Shown: positions 17,450-27,123 of the stretch, piece after piece
Layout of the letters: each line of letters begins with the position of its first letter
Position numbering within the stretch: the first letter of the stretch is position 1
Origin: Sulfurimonas sp. endosymbiont of Alviniconcha boucheti
Lineage (GTDB): Bacteria; Campylobacterota; Campylobacteria; Campylobacterales; Sulfurimonadaceae
DNA length: 64,000 nucleotides
NCBI GenBank assembly: GCA_021766785.1
Contig: JAICBP010000080.1
Location: forward strand, 52,076-116,075
Direction: 5' to 3'
The notes under the pieces: model-generated
The model's input: only the letters and a program-made list of their open reading frames with translations
The model's database searches: none
Told to the model about the DNA's origin: nothing
Program-made: the position numbers and the translations under genes

Positions 17450-18049
17450 TTAGAGTAGATTTACCTCTACTACACTATCTCTATTTTCAAAAATTCTCTG
17501 CACTCTATCTTGCCATAATCTACCAAACTCTCTTACTTCCTCGGTATTTGCATTTTCTGAACTTAACTTTTGCATAAGTTGCACCATTTTAGGATTTGGT
17601 TTTATCAGTTCTGGATTATAAACCACATCAACACTTTTACCACTATCAACACGAGTAAATCTCGCTGATGAAGAGATATTTGCATCAAATTTCATCAATG
17701 AGTGGCGTGCAAACTCTCCTTTGAGCCCTTTAAATCCACTCTTATCAGTAGCTCCAGTTATCTGAGAAATAACATTACCAATAACACCAGCTACACCCTC
17801 TTCAAGCGACTCTTTAAACTCTACTCTAATATTTCCTCGAACAGCCACCTCATCACGATAGAGAACTTCAAGTGCTTTAAGTGTCATAATATAAGCACCT
17901 GCAACGGTAGGACAAGAGTGTCCAGCAGCTTTTACTACATCCAGATAAGAGAACTCATACTCACCAGTATCAAATGCTCCTAGAAGTTGAGAGAGGGGGT
18001 CTTTTACTTTTATTGTCTCTATAGTGTCAAAAAATTGTGCATAACTCAT
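17450..18049 (-). CDS. FmdE-like conserved protein of unknown function
   Basis: 199 residues. The sequence GHSCPTVAGAYIM (43-55) matches the His-x-Cys-Pro motif of the FmdE family, followed by ALEVLYRDE, RGNIRVEFKE, GVIGNVISQITGAT and GFKGLKGEFARHSLM. FmdE proteins are metal-binding and often accompany molybdoenzyme genes, but nothing of that kind is nearby; here the gene overlaps the xseA stop region by four bases. The role is unknown. It is convergent with sppA, five bases apart. Confidence 0.7.
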   Translation of the reverse strand: MSYAQFFDTIETIKVKDPLSQLLGAFDTGEYEFSYLDVVKAAGHSCPTVAGAYIMTLKALEVLYRDEVAVRGNIRVEFKESLEEGVAGVIGNVISQITGATDKSGFKGLKGEFARHSLMKFDANISSSARFTRVDSGKSVDVVYNPELIKPNPKMVQLMQKLSSENANTEEVREFGRLWQDRVQRIFENRDSVVEVNLL

Positions 18050-19233
18050 AAAATATTTTCCTTTGTTAGAACTTTTGCTTTAAGTCTTATAGTAGTGCTC
18101 TGTACTTCAAATTCATCTCCAACATTTAGAGAGTGAATATCTACTACCTGTGCATTTTGTGAAAGCTGAGCAAAGCCCTTTTTATCTTTAAATTTTGGAT
18201 TATTAGATTCTACTATTTTTTGTAGATTTATAAGTTGATTTTGAGCAAGATTTAACCGATACTCTACTGCTTGAGTGAAACTCGCTTTGAGCTGTTTTAT
18301 CTCCTCCTCTCTTTGTAGTACTTTTTTCTTTACAGAGTGTTGTATAAAAGAATTTTTAAGGTGCAAAATCTCTTGAGATCTTGTGTAGATCTTCTGCTCA
18401 AATACTTGACTCATTTGCAAAGAGAGTGAGTCTATATACTGGTAGAGTTCATTTGTATCTGGAAGTGCTATCTCCATAGCAGCACTAGGAGTTGCTGCTC
18501 TTACATCAGCTACAAAGTCACTAATTACCCAATCTATCTCATGACCAACAGCAGAAATAATGGGAGTTTTTGCATGAAAGATGGCGTTTGCCACACTCTC
18601 CTCATTAAAAGCCCATAAATCTTCTATACTACCACCACCACGACCAACAACTAAAATATCATACTCCTTTGTGTCGGCAACTATTATGGCGTTTACAATA
18701 GCATGTGAAGCACTTGCTCCTTGAACTAAAACATCATATACATCAATCTCTAAGTTTTTGTATCGACTATTTGCCACTCTTAGCATATCTTGTAGAGCCG
18801 CTCCAGTTGATGAAGTGATAAGAGCTATACGAGAGGGAAACTTCGGAAGTTGTTTTTTTATCTCAGAATTGAAGTAACCCTTAGTTGAGAGTTTTTCTTT
18901 GAGCTGTTCAAAAGCAAGTGCCAATGCACCCTTCCCTGATGGTTCAATACTAAAACAGTTTAACTGATAAGAGCCACGAGGTTTATAAAGTGTTAGAGCT
19001 GCATTGATAATAACCTTCATCCCCTCTTCAAGATGAAACTTTAACTTTGAAGCATTTCCACGAAACATTACTGCACTAATAACAGAAGAGCTATCTTTTA
19101 GTGTAAAGTAGATATGTCCAGAATTGTGAAAAGTTATACGAGAGAGCTCTCCCTCGACTAAGACTTGGTTGAAGCTAGTCTCAAGCAGACCCTTTATCTG
19201 TTCATTTAGTCCTGAGACTGAGAGTGTGTACAT
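18046..19233 (-). CDS. xseA: Exodeoxyribonuclease VII large subunit
   Basis: 395 residues. An OB-fold N-terminal domain (LLETSFNQVLVEGELSRITFHNSGHIYFTLKD in parts) is followed by the catalytic region with ALITSSTGAALQDML, DILVVGRGGGSIEDLWAFNEE and ISAVGHEIDWVISDFVADVRAATPSAAME, then a coiled-coil C terminus. The enzyme degrades single-stranded DNA to oligonucleotides. The small subunit XseB is not in the window. Two same-direction TGGCGTTT octamers lie at 18582 and 18687. Confidence 0.96.
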   Translation of the reverse strand: MYTLSVSGLNEQIKGLLETSFNQVLVEGELSRITFHNSGHIYFTLKDSSSVISAVMFRGNASKLKFHLEEGMKVIINAALTLYKPRGSYQLNCFSIEPSGKGALALAFEQLKEKLSTKGYFNSEIKKQLPKFPSRIALITSSTGAALQDMLRVANSRYKNLEIDVYDVLVQGASASHAIVNAIIVADTKEYDILVVGRGGGSIEDLWAFNEESVANAIFHAKTPIISAVGHEIDWVISDFVADVRAATPSAAMEIALPDTNELYQYIDSLSLQMSQVFEQKIYTRSQEILHLKNSFIQHSVKKKVLQREEEIKQLKASFTQAVEYRLNLAQNQLINLQKIVESNNPKFKDKKGFAQLSQNAQVVDIHSLNVGDEFEVQSTTIRLKAKVLTKENIL

Positions 19234-19254
19234 TGGCTATACCCCATCTATACT

Positions 19255-19992
19255 TTAAGAGTTTTTTCTAGCGATAAGAAGTGTAGAGATGTCCATCGAA
19301 AAGCTTTTTGTATAGAGCATCTCAAATCCAGCGGATTCAAGCTCTTTTTGCATATTTGTGACAGTTGAAAAATTTTCGATAGAGTTTGGTAAATATTCAT
19401 ATGCTTCTAAATTTTTTGAGATAAAACCACCTACTTTCGGTAAGATGTTATTTGTGTAAAAATTCATTATCTTACTTAAAAATGATGGATTTTCATTCTT
19501 CATAAACTCTAAAATCACTACAAGCCCATCTCTCTTTAGTACTCTGTTAAACTCTGCTAATGCAGACTCTCGCTCCACAACATTACGAATACCATAAGTG
19601 ATACTTAAGATGTCAGCACTCCTATCCTCAAGAGGAATATCTGTCGCCTTTGAGATGTGATAGATAAACTTAGGATACTTTTTACGAGCCACATTAACCA
19701 TACCAACAGATGGATCAACACCAACTATCTCACCTATAGCTATACCAGATTTTTCAGCACGATTATGCCAAAAATCCATCATATCACCTGTTCCACAAGC
19801 AATATCAACAACTCTATCTATAGACTCTTTTGCTGCAAACTTGAAAGAGAGATCACACGCTTTTCTTCTCCATGATTTATCCACACCCATACTCATAACA
19901 CGATTTGCTGTGTCATATGTTGATGCTATATCATCAAACATCTCTACTATTTTTTCTTGTTTTTGCTTATTTTGTTTATCGTATGAGATCAT
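19255..19992 (-). CDS. ubiE: Demethylmenaquinone methyltransferase
   Basis: 245 residues from the chosen start. SAM-binding motif I is VVDIACGTGDMMDFW; the family signature YGIRNVVERESALAEFNRVLKRDG follows, then FSMDISTLLIARK at the C terminus. It C-methylates demethylmenaquinone, the last step of menaquinone synthesis. I chose the ATG at 19992 because it forms a four-base ATGA overlap with the ribD stop and matches the usual UbiE start. An upstream in-frame ATG at 20016 would add eight residues with no better binding site. Confidence 0.94.
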   Translation of the reverse strand: MISYDKQNKQKQEKIVEMFDDIASTYDTANRVMSMGVDKSWRRKACDLSFKFAAKESIDRVVDIACGTGDMMDFWHNRAEKSGIAIGEIVGVDPSVGMVNVARKKYPKFIYHISKATDIPLEDRSADILSITYGIRNVVERESALAEFNRVLKRDGLVVILEFMKNENPSFLSKIMNFYTNNILPKVGGFISKNLEAYEYLPNSIENFSTVTNMQKELESAGFEMLYTKSFSMDISTLLIARKNS

Positions 19993-21023
19993 CTTTTCTC
20001 TATCCTTTTCATCCACATAATTATATCTTGATCTACTTGTCTTGTATTTAAAATCTTGAACTTCTCTTTTCCACTTCCAATACTTTTATTTCCTGCAAAA
20101 CTAGGTACCAAATAGCAGAGATAATAATCCACAATATCACGAGTCAAAACAAACATAGACTCTGTACCCTCTATCATGATATTTTTATACTGCTTGAGCC
20201 TCTCAAAACCACTCTCTATAAATACTTTACGACCCTTTACATGAAAGAGAGGAATAGTTCTATCAAACTCCTCCTTACGAGAGAGTATCAAAACATCTGG
20301 TGCCTTTCCCCCTACTAAACGCGAATTAAGTGTTGGTCTATCTTCTCTAACTGTATTTCCACCGATCACAAGGAGATCACAAACATCACGCATTGCATGA
20401 AGATTAGTTCTTGACACTTTTGAACTAATATTTCCATTATCGATAGTTGCATTTAAACGCTGCGCCCACTTAAAAAATATAAACTGCTTTTTTTGCCATA
20501 AGTTAAAAGGTCTAAGTAGTGCATCACATTGATCTTTAAGTAGTTCACTATGGACAACACAATCATTTTTTTTCAAAATTTTATTGCCACAACTTGCTAT
20601 AGGGTTCACATCATAAGAGCCAATAAAAACCTCTTTTATACCAAGTTTGGTTATAAGCCAAGCACAAGATGGCGTTTTACCTGAGTGAGCACAAGGTTCT
20701 AGTGTTGCATAGAGTATTGCATCTATAAATATACCATTATGGTTAGCTAAAAGATAGGTGTGTATCTCACTTGAATCTTCAATCTCTAAGATAGAACTAT
20801 CTTGTGTAAGTTTATAATAAGCCTGCTGAAGAGCTTTTACCTCTGCATGAGGTGTACCAGCTTTATGGTGTGCCTCTACTGCTAAGATATCTCCATTCTT
20901 ACCAACTACTGTACAACCAACAGCTGGATTTGGGTAAGTAACACCTTGATATTTCCATGCCTCTTTCAGAGCAAGAGAGAGATAAAACTCATTATCAATT
21001 TGCATGGTAATGCTATCTACCAC
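19989..21023 (-). CDS. ribD: Riboflavin biosynthesis protein RibD (deaminase/reductase)
   Basis: 344 residues. The N-terminal deaminase domain has the zinc motif HAEVKAL and PCAHSGKTPSC, and PNPAVGCTVV near residue 32. The C-terminal reductase domain includes RLNATIDNGNISSKVSRTNLHAMRDVCDLLVIGGNTVREDRPTLNSR (cited in pieces). It makes 5-amino-6-ribitylamino-uracil phosphate from the deaminated pyrimidine. The reductase half is somewhat short. It overlaps rimP by seven bases. Confidence 0.92.
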   Translation of the reverse strand: MVDSITMQIDNEFYLSLALKEAWKYQGVTYPNPAVGCTVVGKNGDILAVEAHHKAGTPHAEVKALQQAYYKLTQDSSILEIEDSSEIHTYLLANHNGIFIDAILYATLEPCAHSGKTPSCAWLITKLGIKEVFIGSYDVNPIASCGNKILKKNDCVVHSELLKDQCDALLRPFNLWQKKQFIFFKWAQRLNATIDNGNISSKVSRTNLHAMRDVCDLLVIGGNTVREDRPTLNSRLVGGKAPDVLILSRKEEFDRTIPLFHVKGRKVFIESGFERLKQYKNIMIEGTESMFVLTRDIVDYYLCYLVPSFAGNKSIGSGKEKFKILNTRQVDQDIIMWMKRIEKR

Positions 21024-21466
21024 TCAAAGTAAGTTTTTGCTTTGATAACATCATTAAAATTTACTTTAACTGTTGCATCATCGCTCTCTATAAAAAGAGT
21101 AGATCCTTCAACTTTTGTTAAAACGCCACGAATTTTCTCTTTTCCCAAGTAGCGCAGTGCAACTCTCTCACCTATGCTTTTTTTAAAGTGTCCAATGTTC
21201 ACAAGTTTACGCTCAATCCCAGCAGTTCCAACCTCAAGTCTATACTCTCCAGAGACTGGAGGTGCTACATCTAACAGTGGAGAGATCATATGTGTAAGTT
21301 CTACACAAGTATCAAGAGTAACACTCTGGCGTTTACCATCTTCTATCTCAGTAGAGATAATACTTACACGGTAAATAGTCTCTTCGTGTTCACTAACTAT
21401 AACGGCATCATAAAGTTCTAAGCCAACTGATTTTACTATTGACTCTATATCGTTTTGTAGGCTCAT
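21017..21466 (-). CDS. rimP: Ribosome maturation factor RimP
   Basis: 149 residues. The RimP pattern is present: VGLELYDAVIVSEHEETIYRVSI, CVELTHMISPLLDV, GEYRLEVGTAGIERKL and GERVALRYLG. It helps 30S assembly. It overlaps rbfA by four bases and forms the infB-rbfA-rimP block common in the phylum. Two opposed TGGCGTTT octamers are at 21121 and 21327. Confidence 0.94.
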   Translation of the reverse strand: MSLQNDIESIVKSVGLELYDAVIVSEHEETIYRVSIISTEIEDGKRQSVTLDTCVELTHMISPLLDVAPPVSGEYRLEVGTAGIERKLVNIGHFKKSIGERVALRYLGKEKIRGVLTKVEGSTLFIESDDATVKVNFNDVIKAKTYFEW

Positions 21467-21834
21467 TGTACTTCCTTTACCTGTTTTCTATTTGCTATCT
21501 GACTGAAAAGATCATCTATCTTTTTGGACTTTGCTATCTGCTCATCAAATGCAAAAGTAAATTTTGGACATCTATACCAACCTTGATCTTTGAGACAGTA
21601 CGTCTCTACAATAGGACGTGCATTTCTTAAAAGCTTTAAGTAATCCTTCTTTTCCTGTTCTGTTAAGCTATGAGGATTTATATATACTTTTGCATCACTT
21701 TTACCACGAGAACAGACAACTTCAATGATATCCAACTCATGAAGTCTTTGATCGTTCATCTCCCCTAAAGCTTGGGGAATAAGTTCAAGAAGAACTGACT
21801 CTGTACGTTTTAATTTTATTTGTGCTTCTGTCAT
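21463..21834 (-). CDS. rbfA: Ribosome-binding factor A
   Basis: 123 residues. RbfA features: KRTESVLLELIPQAL at the start, DIIEVVCSRGKSDAKVYI in the middle, and KFTFAFDEQIAKSKKIDDLF at the end, giving the KH-like fold. It assists 16S 5'-end processing and cold adaptation of 30S assembly. It is 107 bases downstream of infB, with a perfect nine-base-pair hairpin in the gap. Confidence 0.93.
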   Translation of the reverse strand: MTEAQIKLKRTESVLLELIPQALGEMNDQRLHELDIIEVVCSRGKSDAKVYINPHSLTEQEKKDYLKLLRNARPIVETYCLKDQGWYRCPKFTFAFDEQIAKSKKIDDLFSQIANRKQVKEVQ

Positions 21835-21881
21835 AAAATACCTTACTTACATTTTCAACACTTATATTAGAGCTTTAAAGG

Positions 21882-21910
21882 GTCTAAAAGATACTTTATC
21901 CCTTTTAGAC
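21882..21910 (-). terminator. Perfect hairpin between infB and rbfA
   Basis: GTCTAAAAG pairs exactly with CTTTTAGAC around an 11-base loop. No T-run follows on the minus strand, so full termination is unlikely. A processing site or partial attenuator separating infB from rbfA-rimP is more plausible. Confidence 0.45.
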
Positions 21911-21941
21911 TGTGAGAACTTTACTAATTGCCTATTATAAA

Positions 21942-24605
21942 CTATAGGCTTACTTTTTGCTCAACTTTTTTGAAAGTTTCAAGAACATCACCAGGCTGTA
22001 CATCATCATAACCACTGATAACAACACCACACTCATAACCATTTCCAATCTCTTCAACATCATCTTTGAAACGTTTAAGTGAAGTAAGTTCACCTTCGTA
22101 ATGAACAACACCCTCTCGAATAACACGAACCATCCCACCACGGATAAGACGACCATCAACAACAACAGATCCAGCAACAACACCTTTAGGTATCTTAAAC
22201 ACTTCTCGAACTTCTGCTTGACCAGTATTCTCTTCAGTATATTTTGGTGCCATCATTCCTGTAAGCATACCAGTAATATCATCTATGAGCTGATAAATAA
22301 TAGAGTAAGTTTTAATTGCAACACCTTTTTGTTTTGCACTCGCTTTAACTGCACCAGTAGGTCGAATATTAAATCCAAGAAGTACACAATTTTCAGAGTT
22401 GTTTACAAGCTCTACATCATTTTCAGTAATACCACCAACACCGCTAGAGATAATATTTACTTTTACTTCATCATTACGCAACTCAAGGATAGAACTTCTG
22501 ATCGCTTCAAGAGTACCGTGAACATCTGTTTTTAGTACTACTTTAAGAGATTTAAGTTTTCCTTCAGCGATCATAGCTGTCATATCTTCAAGTGAGGATT
22601 TTGTTGAGACTGAAAGTTCTTTATGTCTATCATATTCATGGCGTTTAAGTGCATACTCTTTTGCCTCTTTATCTGTTGACATAACCATCATAATCTCACC
22701 TGATGCTGGAACTTCATTAAGTCCTGCAATAACTGCGGTATGAGATGGTAAAAGAGTTTTCACCTGTTTCTTATGCTCATCCATCATAGCTTTAACACGA
22801 CCGTAAGCAGCGCCACAAACAACATAATCTCCAACTTTTAGAGTACCATTTTGAACAATAACAGTAGCAACTGGACCACGACCTTTTTCTAATGAGGACT
22901 CTATAACAGCAGCTTTAGCCATTGCCTCAGTATTTGCTTTTAGCTCAAGTATCTCGGCAGTTGTAAGAATATTTTCTAATAAATTATCAATACCATCACC
23001 AGATTTTGCAGAGACTGGAATAAACTCAATATCCCCACCCCAATCAACAGGATTTATCCCATGTTCAGCCATCTGACCTTTTACCATATCTGGTTGTGCA
23101 GTCTCTTTATCCATTTTATTTAAAGCAACGATAATTGGAGCACCAGACTCTTTTGCAAGTTTTATAACTTCTAAAGTTTGTGGTTTTACACCATCATCAG
23201 CGGCAACAACAATTACAACAATATCGGTAATCTCAGTACCTTTTTCACGCATATGAGTAAATGCAGCGTGACCAGGAGTATCTATAAAAGTAATAGGTTT
23301 CCCATGTTGTTCAATCGTATATGCACCTATGTGTTGGGTAATTCCACCAGCTTCACCATCAGTCACTTTTGCCTTACGGATAGCATCAAGAAGTGAAGTT
23401 TTACCATGATCGACATGTCCCATTATTGTAATAACAGGAGCTCTCTCTGTAGCATTTGGATCTACTTCTATATCTTCTACCTCAACTGTAAACTCATCTT
23501 TAGGATCAATAATAGTTACTTCTACACCAAACTCTTCAGAAAGAATTTCAATCTCATCGTTACCAAGGAAATCATTCTTTGTCATCATCATACCAAGATC
23601 AAAAAGAACTTTAATAATCTCAGACATAGGTCGCTTAAGAGCATCTGCAAACTCATAAACACGAATATCTTCTGGAATCTCTACATGCGTAACAACCTCT
23701 TCTCCTTGATTTGCTTTTGTATATTTTTTACGTTTATCTTTACGTACTTTACGACCACGAGGAGCTTGCTTTTTATTTCCATTTCGTCCAACTGGTTTTG
23801 GAGGGCGAGGTTTACGCTGCTCTTCTGCTGGAAGTGGTGCTCTCTCTGTTGAGTTCAGATCAAGAAGTACTACTTGATTATCCATATCCATAGAGACTTC
23901 AGCCATAGAGTCACCAAAGATATCTATACGTTTACCTTGATCTTGTTTTTTAGCAGTTGCCGTAGAAGTTTTTTTAGTCTTCTTCTGTGCAAGTTCAGCA
24001 AGAGCTTCTGCACTCATTTTTCCATATGAAGATACAGAAGCTTGTTTTTTTGGAAGATTATAACTCTCTTCTATTTTTGGCTTTTTCTTTTTAACAATTT
24101 TAAGACCTCTCTTTTGCAATCCTGATCTTACAGTAGGGGTTACCACTCTTAGAGTCGATTTTGGCTTTGTTGCTTCAGGTGCAACTTCATCTTTCTTCTC
24201 TACTACAGGCTCTTCTACTTTTGGAGTTTTTGGTACTTCTACCTCTTCTGGAGTTTTTGCTACCTTTACTTTTGGAGTAGCTACCTCTTTTACATCCTTT
24301 ACCTCAACAACAGGAACTTCTATAGTTTCAGTTGCAGTTGCTTCTGGAGTATCAGAAGTTGTCTCTACTGTTACTTCTTTTGGAGTTTCAGTTTTAGCTT
24401 TTTTAACGACTTTTGGTTTCTTTGGAGCTGACTTTTCATCTTCACCATTCATTATGAAGTTTACTATGCCATCTGCTTGTTCCATAGTGACCTTGCTATG
24501 TGCTGCTTTTACTTCTATACCCATACTCTTTGCTTTTTCTAAAACATCTTTTGAAGTAATTCCTAGCTCGTCTGCAATCTCTTTAATACTAACTTTATCT
24601 GTCAT
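21942..24605 (-). CDS. infB: Translation initiation factor IF-2
   Basis: 887 residues. Residues 1-60 hold the IF2 N-terminal helix bundle ([23 protein letters not shown]), then a long repetitive Lys/Glu/Val/Pro linker (about 60-310). The GTPase has [12 protein letters not shown] (G1), DTPGHAAF (G3) and NKMDK (G4), followed by domains II-IV. IF-2 places initiator tRNA on the 30S. A GC-richer linker is typical of the phylum. The start overlaps the ylxR-like gene by eleven bases. Confidence 0.98.
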   Translation of the reverse strand: MTDKVSIKEIADELGITSKDVLEKAKSMGIEVKAAHSKVTMEQADGIVNFIMNGEDEKSAPKKPKVVKKAKTETPKEVTVETTSDTPEATATETIEVPVVEVKDVKEVATPKVKVAKTPEEVEVPKTPKVEEPVVEKKDEVAPEATKPKSTLRVVTPTVRSGLQKRGLKIVKKKKPKIEESYNLPKKQASVSSYGKMSAEALAELAQKKTKKTSTATAKKQDQGKRIDIFGDSMAEVSMDMDNQVVLLDLNSTERAPLPAEEQRKPRPPKPVGRNGNKKQAPRGRKVRKDKRKKYTKANQGEEVVTHVEIPEDIRVYEFADALKRPMSEIIKVLFDLGMMMTKNDFLGNDEIEILSEEFGVEVTIIDPKDEFTVEVEDIEVDPNATERAPVITIMGHVDHGKTSLLDAIRKAKVTDGEAGGITQHIGAYTIEQHGKPITFIDTPGHAAFTHMREKGTEITDIVVIVVAADDGVKPQTLEVIKLAKESGAPIIVALNKMDKETAQPDMVKGQMAEHGINPVDWGGDIEFIPVSAKSGDGIDNLLENILTTAEILELKANTEAMAKAAVIESSLEKGRGPVATVIVQNGTLKVGDYVVCGAAYGRVKAMMDEHKKQVKTLLPSHTAVIAGLNEVPASGEIMMVMSTDKEAKEYALKRHEYDRHKELSVSTKSSLEDMTAMIAEGKLKSLKVVLKTDVHGTLEAIRSSILELRNDEVKVNIISSGVGGITENDVELVNNSENCVLLGFNIRPTGAVKASAKQKGVAIKTYSIIYQLIDDITGMLTGMMAPKYTEENTGQAEVREVFKIPKGVVAGSVVVDGRLIRGGMVRVIREGVVHYEGELTSLKRFKDDVEEIGNGYECGVVISGYDDVQPGDVLETFKKVEQKVSL

Positions 24606-24852
24606 CAGTGATGATCTCCTTTAGGTTGTTCATATGTTGTTCTCTTTGGTTATTTTTGCATTGACGCATTAAAACCTTAGAAATTTTTTTCTCATCTTCT
24701 AAACAAGTAGTACAGAAGTAAAAACTTCTACCTACTCCTTCAAATGCATGTAAATTTCCATCTTTACAAGTGAGCCTAAGCATCTTAAACTGTGTCTCAC
24801 GTTTACGGCAAGAGAGACACATTCTTATAGGTTGATGAAAAATTTTTGTCAT
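24595..24852 (-). CDS. YlxR/DUF448 family nucleic-acid-binding protein
   Basis: 85 residues. The motif [20 protein letters not shown] (about 10-29) with paired Cys, plus [13 protein letters not shown], identifies the DUF448/YlxR family. These small RNA-binding-like proteins are usually found upstream of infB, as here. In Bacillus the homologue affects rnpB expression; the role in this phylum is untested. It overlaps infB and follows thrB by 31 bases. Confidence 0.85.
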   Translation of the reverse strand: MTKIFHQPIRMCLSCRKRETQFKMLRLTCKDGNLHAFEGVGRSFYFCTTCLEDEKKISKVLMRQCKNNQREQHMNNLKEIITDDR

Positions 24853-24883
24853 TATATCTAAATCTTACTTTATTTAATAGAGC

Positions 24884-25765
24884 TTAGCGTTCTATTATGA
24901 GTCCATTGTTATCAAAATTTAAAATTTTTACACAATATTCTGGAAATTTTTGTGCAAACTTATTCGCTATCATAGATGCATCATCATCATATACAAGAGA
25001 GAAAAAAGTACTTCCACTCCCAGAAAGTGTACTCATCAAGGCACCAGATTCATATGCTAGTTTTTGTACAGAAAAGAGTTCAGGAAGAGACTTCATGCGT
25101 GCCTTTTGATGGAATCTATCCTGTGCTGCAATTTTTAACATTTCCCAATCTTCATTGAAAAATGCGGCAACAGTAAGAGCTGTGTGAGAAAGATTATAGA
25201 CTGCATTCTCTTTTGAATAAGACTTTGATAGATTTGTACGTGATTTGAATGTGTTCATCTGTTTATTTGGTATCACTACGACAGCTTTAAGATAATCTGG
25301 AAGATGTTTTCTTTGAGAAAAAACTTTATTTTTCTCAACTGTTGCTGCATTAAAACCACCCATTACTGCTGGAGTGATATTATCAGGATGAGACTCATAT
25401 ACAAGAGCATAATTTAAAATACGGCGTTTACTTACTCTTATACCCGCTGCTTCATGTGCTGAAGAAATTGCTGCAACAATAACTGCTGAAGAACTTCCAA
25501 GTCCACGAGATATAGGAATAGAGTTGTAAAATGTAAATGTAAAGTTCTGCTTTCTCTTTGTTAAACGTGAATAGTGTTCATTAAAGATAGTAACAAAAAG
25601 ATTGTTTTTTTTTATATGAGGATTATGTTCGCCCTCGCCCCGAATACTTACACTCAAGAGCTTTGATGGATAAAATTCAATCCTATTGCGAAGATCAACA
25701 GCTAATCCTAAAGAGTCAAATCCTGGTCCTAAGTTTGCTGATGTTGCGGGTACACTTATTATCAC
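24884..25765 (-). CDS. thrB: Homoserine kinase
   Basis: 293 residues, GHMP kinase. [15 protein letters not shown] is at the N terminus and the ATP-binding loop is [17 protein letters not shown] (about 86-102); [18 protein letters not shown] is the third motif. It phosphorylates homoserine for threonine synthesis. The start is GTG, with AGGA eight bases upstream. It sits between the TsaB-like gene and ylxR, as in C. jejuni. Confidence 0.95.
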   Translation of the reverse strand: MIISVPATSANLGPGFDSLGLAVDLRNRIEFYPSKLLSVSIRGEGEHNPHIKKNNLFVTIFNEHYSRLTKRKQNFTFTFYNSIPISRGLGSSSAVIVAAISSAHEAAGIRVSKRRILNYALVYESHPDNITPAVMGGFNAATVEKNKVFSQRKHLPDYLKAVVVIPNKQMNTFKSRTNLSKSYSKENAVYNLSHTALTVAAFFNEDWEMLKIAAQDRFHQKARMKSLPELFSVQKLAYESGALMSTLSGSGSTFFSLVYDDDASMIANKFAQKFPEYCVKILNFDNNGLIIER

Positions 25766-25778
25766 TATTTATTTCCTA

Positions 25779-26237
25779 TTATCCAACAGCACCTATTTTA
25801 TAGAGGGGTGATGCATCTGCACTAAACTTATCTACATCCAACATATTTGGAAGCCTAAAGCTTACTTCTTGTACGGACTCAAATTTTTGAGTTTTTATTT
25901 CTGATGCAACTTTAACAAAATATAACTTACCTATCGCTTTTATTGGCTGATTTTCATTAAAAGAGAAAGCATCTGTTGCATAAAGAGGTATTTTTTTTAA
26001 AATACTCATTGATTTTAAAAAAATATAAGCAACTTTTATTGCCATAAAGCTCCCTGGTCCATTGGTATAAAAAAGTCTCTCTATTGTGTACTTTTCTTGG
26101 AGTTCTTGAAAAAGAAGAGGAAGAATATCAGAACTTTTTTTCTCCGATACAACTTTTTCAATAAGCTTATCCTCTTTATAAACTCCTATAAGAATAGGTG
26201 AATTAAGTGTTATAAAGAGTAAGTCAACTTTAGGCAT
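25779..26237 (-). CDS. Truncated TsaB-like protein
   Basis: 152 residues, against roughly 230 for E. coli TsaB. The TsaB signature region [21 protein letters not shown] (cited as [10 protein letters not shown]) is kept, followed by IPLYATDAF. The N-terminal strand that normally carries the Asp-Thr-Ser of the ASKHA fold reads FITLNSPIL, so that phosphate-binding element is lost, and the second half is short. TsaB partners TsaD in making t6A in tRNA. Position between lpxC and thrB is conserved in the phylum, so it may still be the scaffold partner. It overlaps lpxC by eight bases. Confidence 0.65.
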   Translation of the reverse strand: MPKVDLLFITLNSPILIGVYKEDKLIEKVVSEKKSSDILPLLFQELQEKYTIERLFYTNGPGSFMAIKVAYIFLKSMSILKKIPLYATDAFSFNENQPIKAIGKLYFVKVASEIKTQKFESVQEVSFRLPNMLDVDKFSADASPLYKIGAVG

Positions 26238-27114
26238 ACGCTTTTTCTAACTCTTTCGTTTTTTCACCAACAAGCTCAACTATCTCATAGTTCTCAGGAT
26301 TTTCTAAAAGTTTCAAGGTAAGTTTATGATTTAGTTCATGACTTCCTGCATATGCTTCATAATTTCCTATAAAACTCATACCAATAAGAGACATATCTCC
26401 AATAGCATCAAGTATCTTATGACGCACAAATTCATCTTCAAAACGTAAACCCTCTGGGTTAAGAATTTTTTTATCATCTAGTACTATCGCATTTTCAAGA
26501 GAACCACCAAGTGCTAGACCTTTTGAGCGTAGATACTGTACCTCATTCAAAAAACCAAAAGTACGAGCACGAGAGATCTCTCTTTTGTAAGTCTCTTTTG
26601 TGAACTTAAGTATAAACTCCTGTTCTTTGATTACTGGATGTGGAAATTTTATAGTAAAATCATATTGTAGATCAGAGGAAGCGGAGAGTTTTACATACTT
26701 TTCACCTTCTTTAATCTCTACATCTTGTTTAATTCGCATGACTTTTTTAGGCATATCAAGCTGGATCACCTCTGCTTCATCTAAAAGCATACAATAGCTT
26801 GCACTACTGCCATCCATGATAGGAACTTCATCTGCATCGACAATAACTCGTAAATTGTCAATTCCATATGCATATATAGCTGAAAGCAGATGTTCAATAG
26901 TAGAGATAACAAACTGATCTTTTCCTATAACAGTTGCCATTTTCGTATCAACAACATTCTCAGGAAGTAATGGTATAGAGACATCTACATCACTTCTATA
27001 AAAGATTATACCACTATTGGATTCAAGAGGCTCTAATCGAAGCTTAACAGGAGATCCCTTATGCAGACCTATTCCAACAAGTTCAACAGACTTTTTAATA
27101 GTTGTTTGATACAT
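26230..27114 (-). CDS. lpxC: UDP-3-O-acyl-N-acetylglucosamine deacetylase
   Basis: 294 residues. The zinc site is visible as [20 protein letters not shown] (first His near 78) and [14 protein letters not shown] (His and Asp near 235-240); MDGSSASYC and [14 protein letters not shown] are also present. LpxC catalyses the committed step of lipid A synthesis; lpxK is at 61081. GGAG lies six bases before the ATG. It overlaps the TsaB-like gene downstream. Confidence 0.98.
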   Translation of the reverse strand: MYQTTIKKSVELVGIGLHKGSPVKLRLEPLESNSGIIFYRSDVDVSIPLLPENVVDTKMATVIGKDQFVISTIEHLLSAIYAYGIDNLRVIVDADEVPIMDGSSASYCMLLDEAEVIQLDMPKKVMRIKQDVEIKEGEKYVKLSASSDLQYDFTIKFPHPVIKEQEFILKFTKETYKREISRARTFGFLNEVQYLRSKGLALGGSLENAIVLDDKKILNPEGLRFEDEFVRHKILDAIGDMSLIGMSFIGNYEAYAGSHELNHKLTLKLLENPENYEIVELVGEKTKELEKAYA

Positions 27115-27123
27115 AAAACACTC

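Noticed and set aside
17454-17471. Small hairpin AGTAGA/TCTACT between sppA and the FmdE-like gene
   Set aside because: Only six pairs and no T-run; not enough for a terminator call.
19993-20016. Upstream ATG start for ubiE
   Set aside because: The ATG at 19992 gives the ATGA overlap with the ribD stop and fits the usual protein start.
22101-22535. Plus-strand open frame of 144 residues
   Set aside because: Antisense to infB; low-complexity Asn/Thr/Ile content typical of a shadow frame.
23700-24480. Repetitive infB linker as a foreign insertion
   Set aside because: Lys/Glu/Pro-rich linkers of variable length are normal for IF-2, and the frame is intact.
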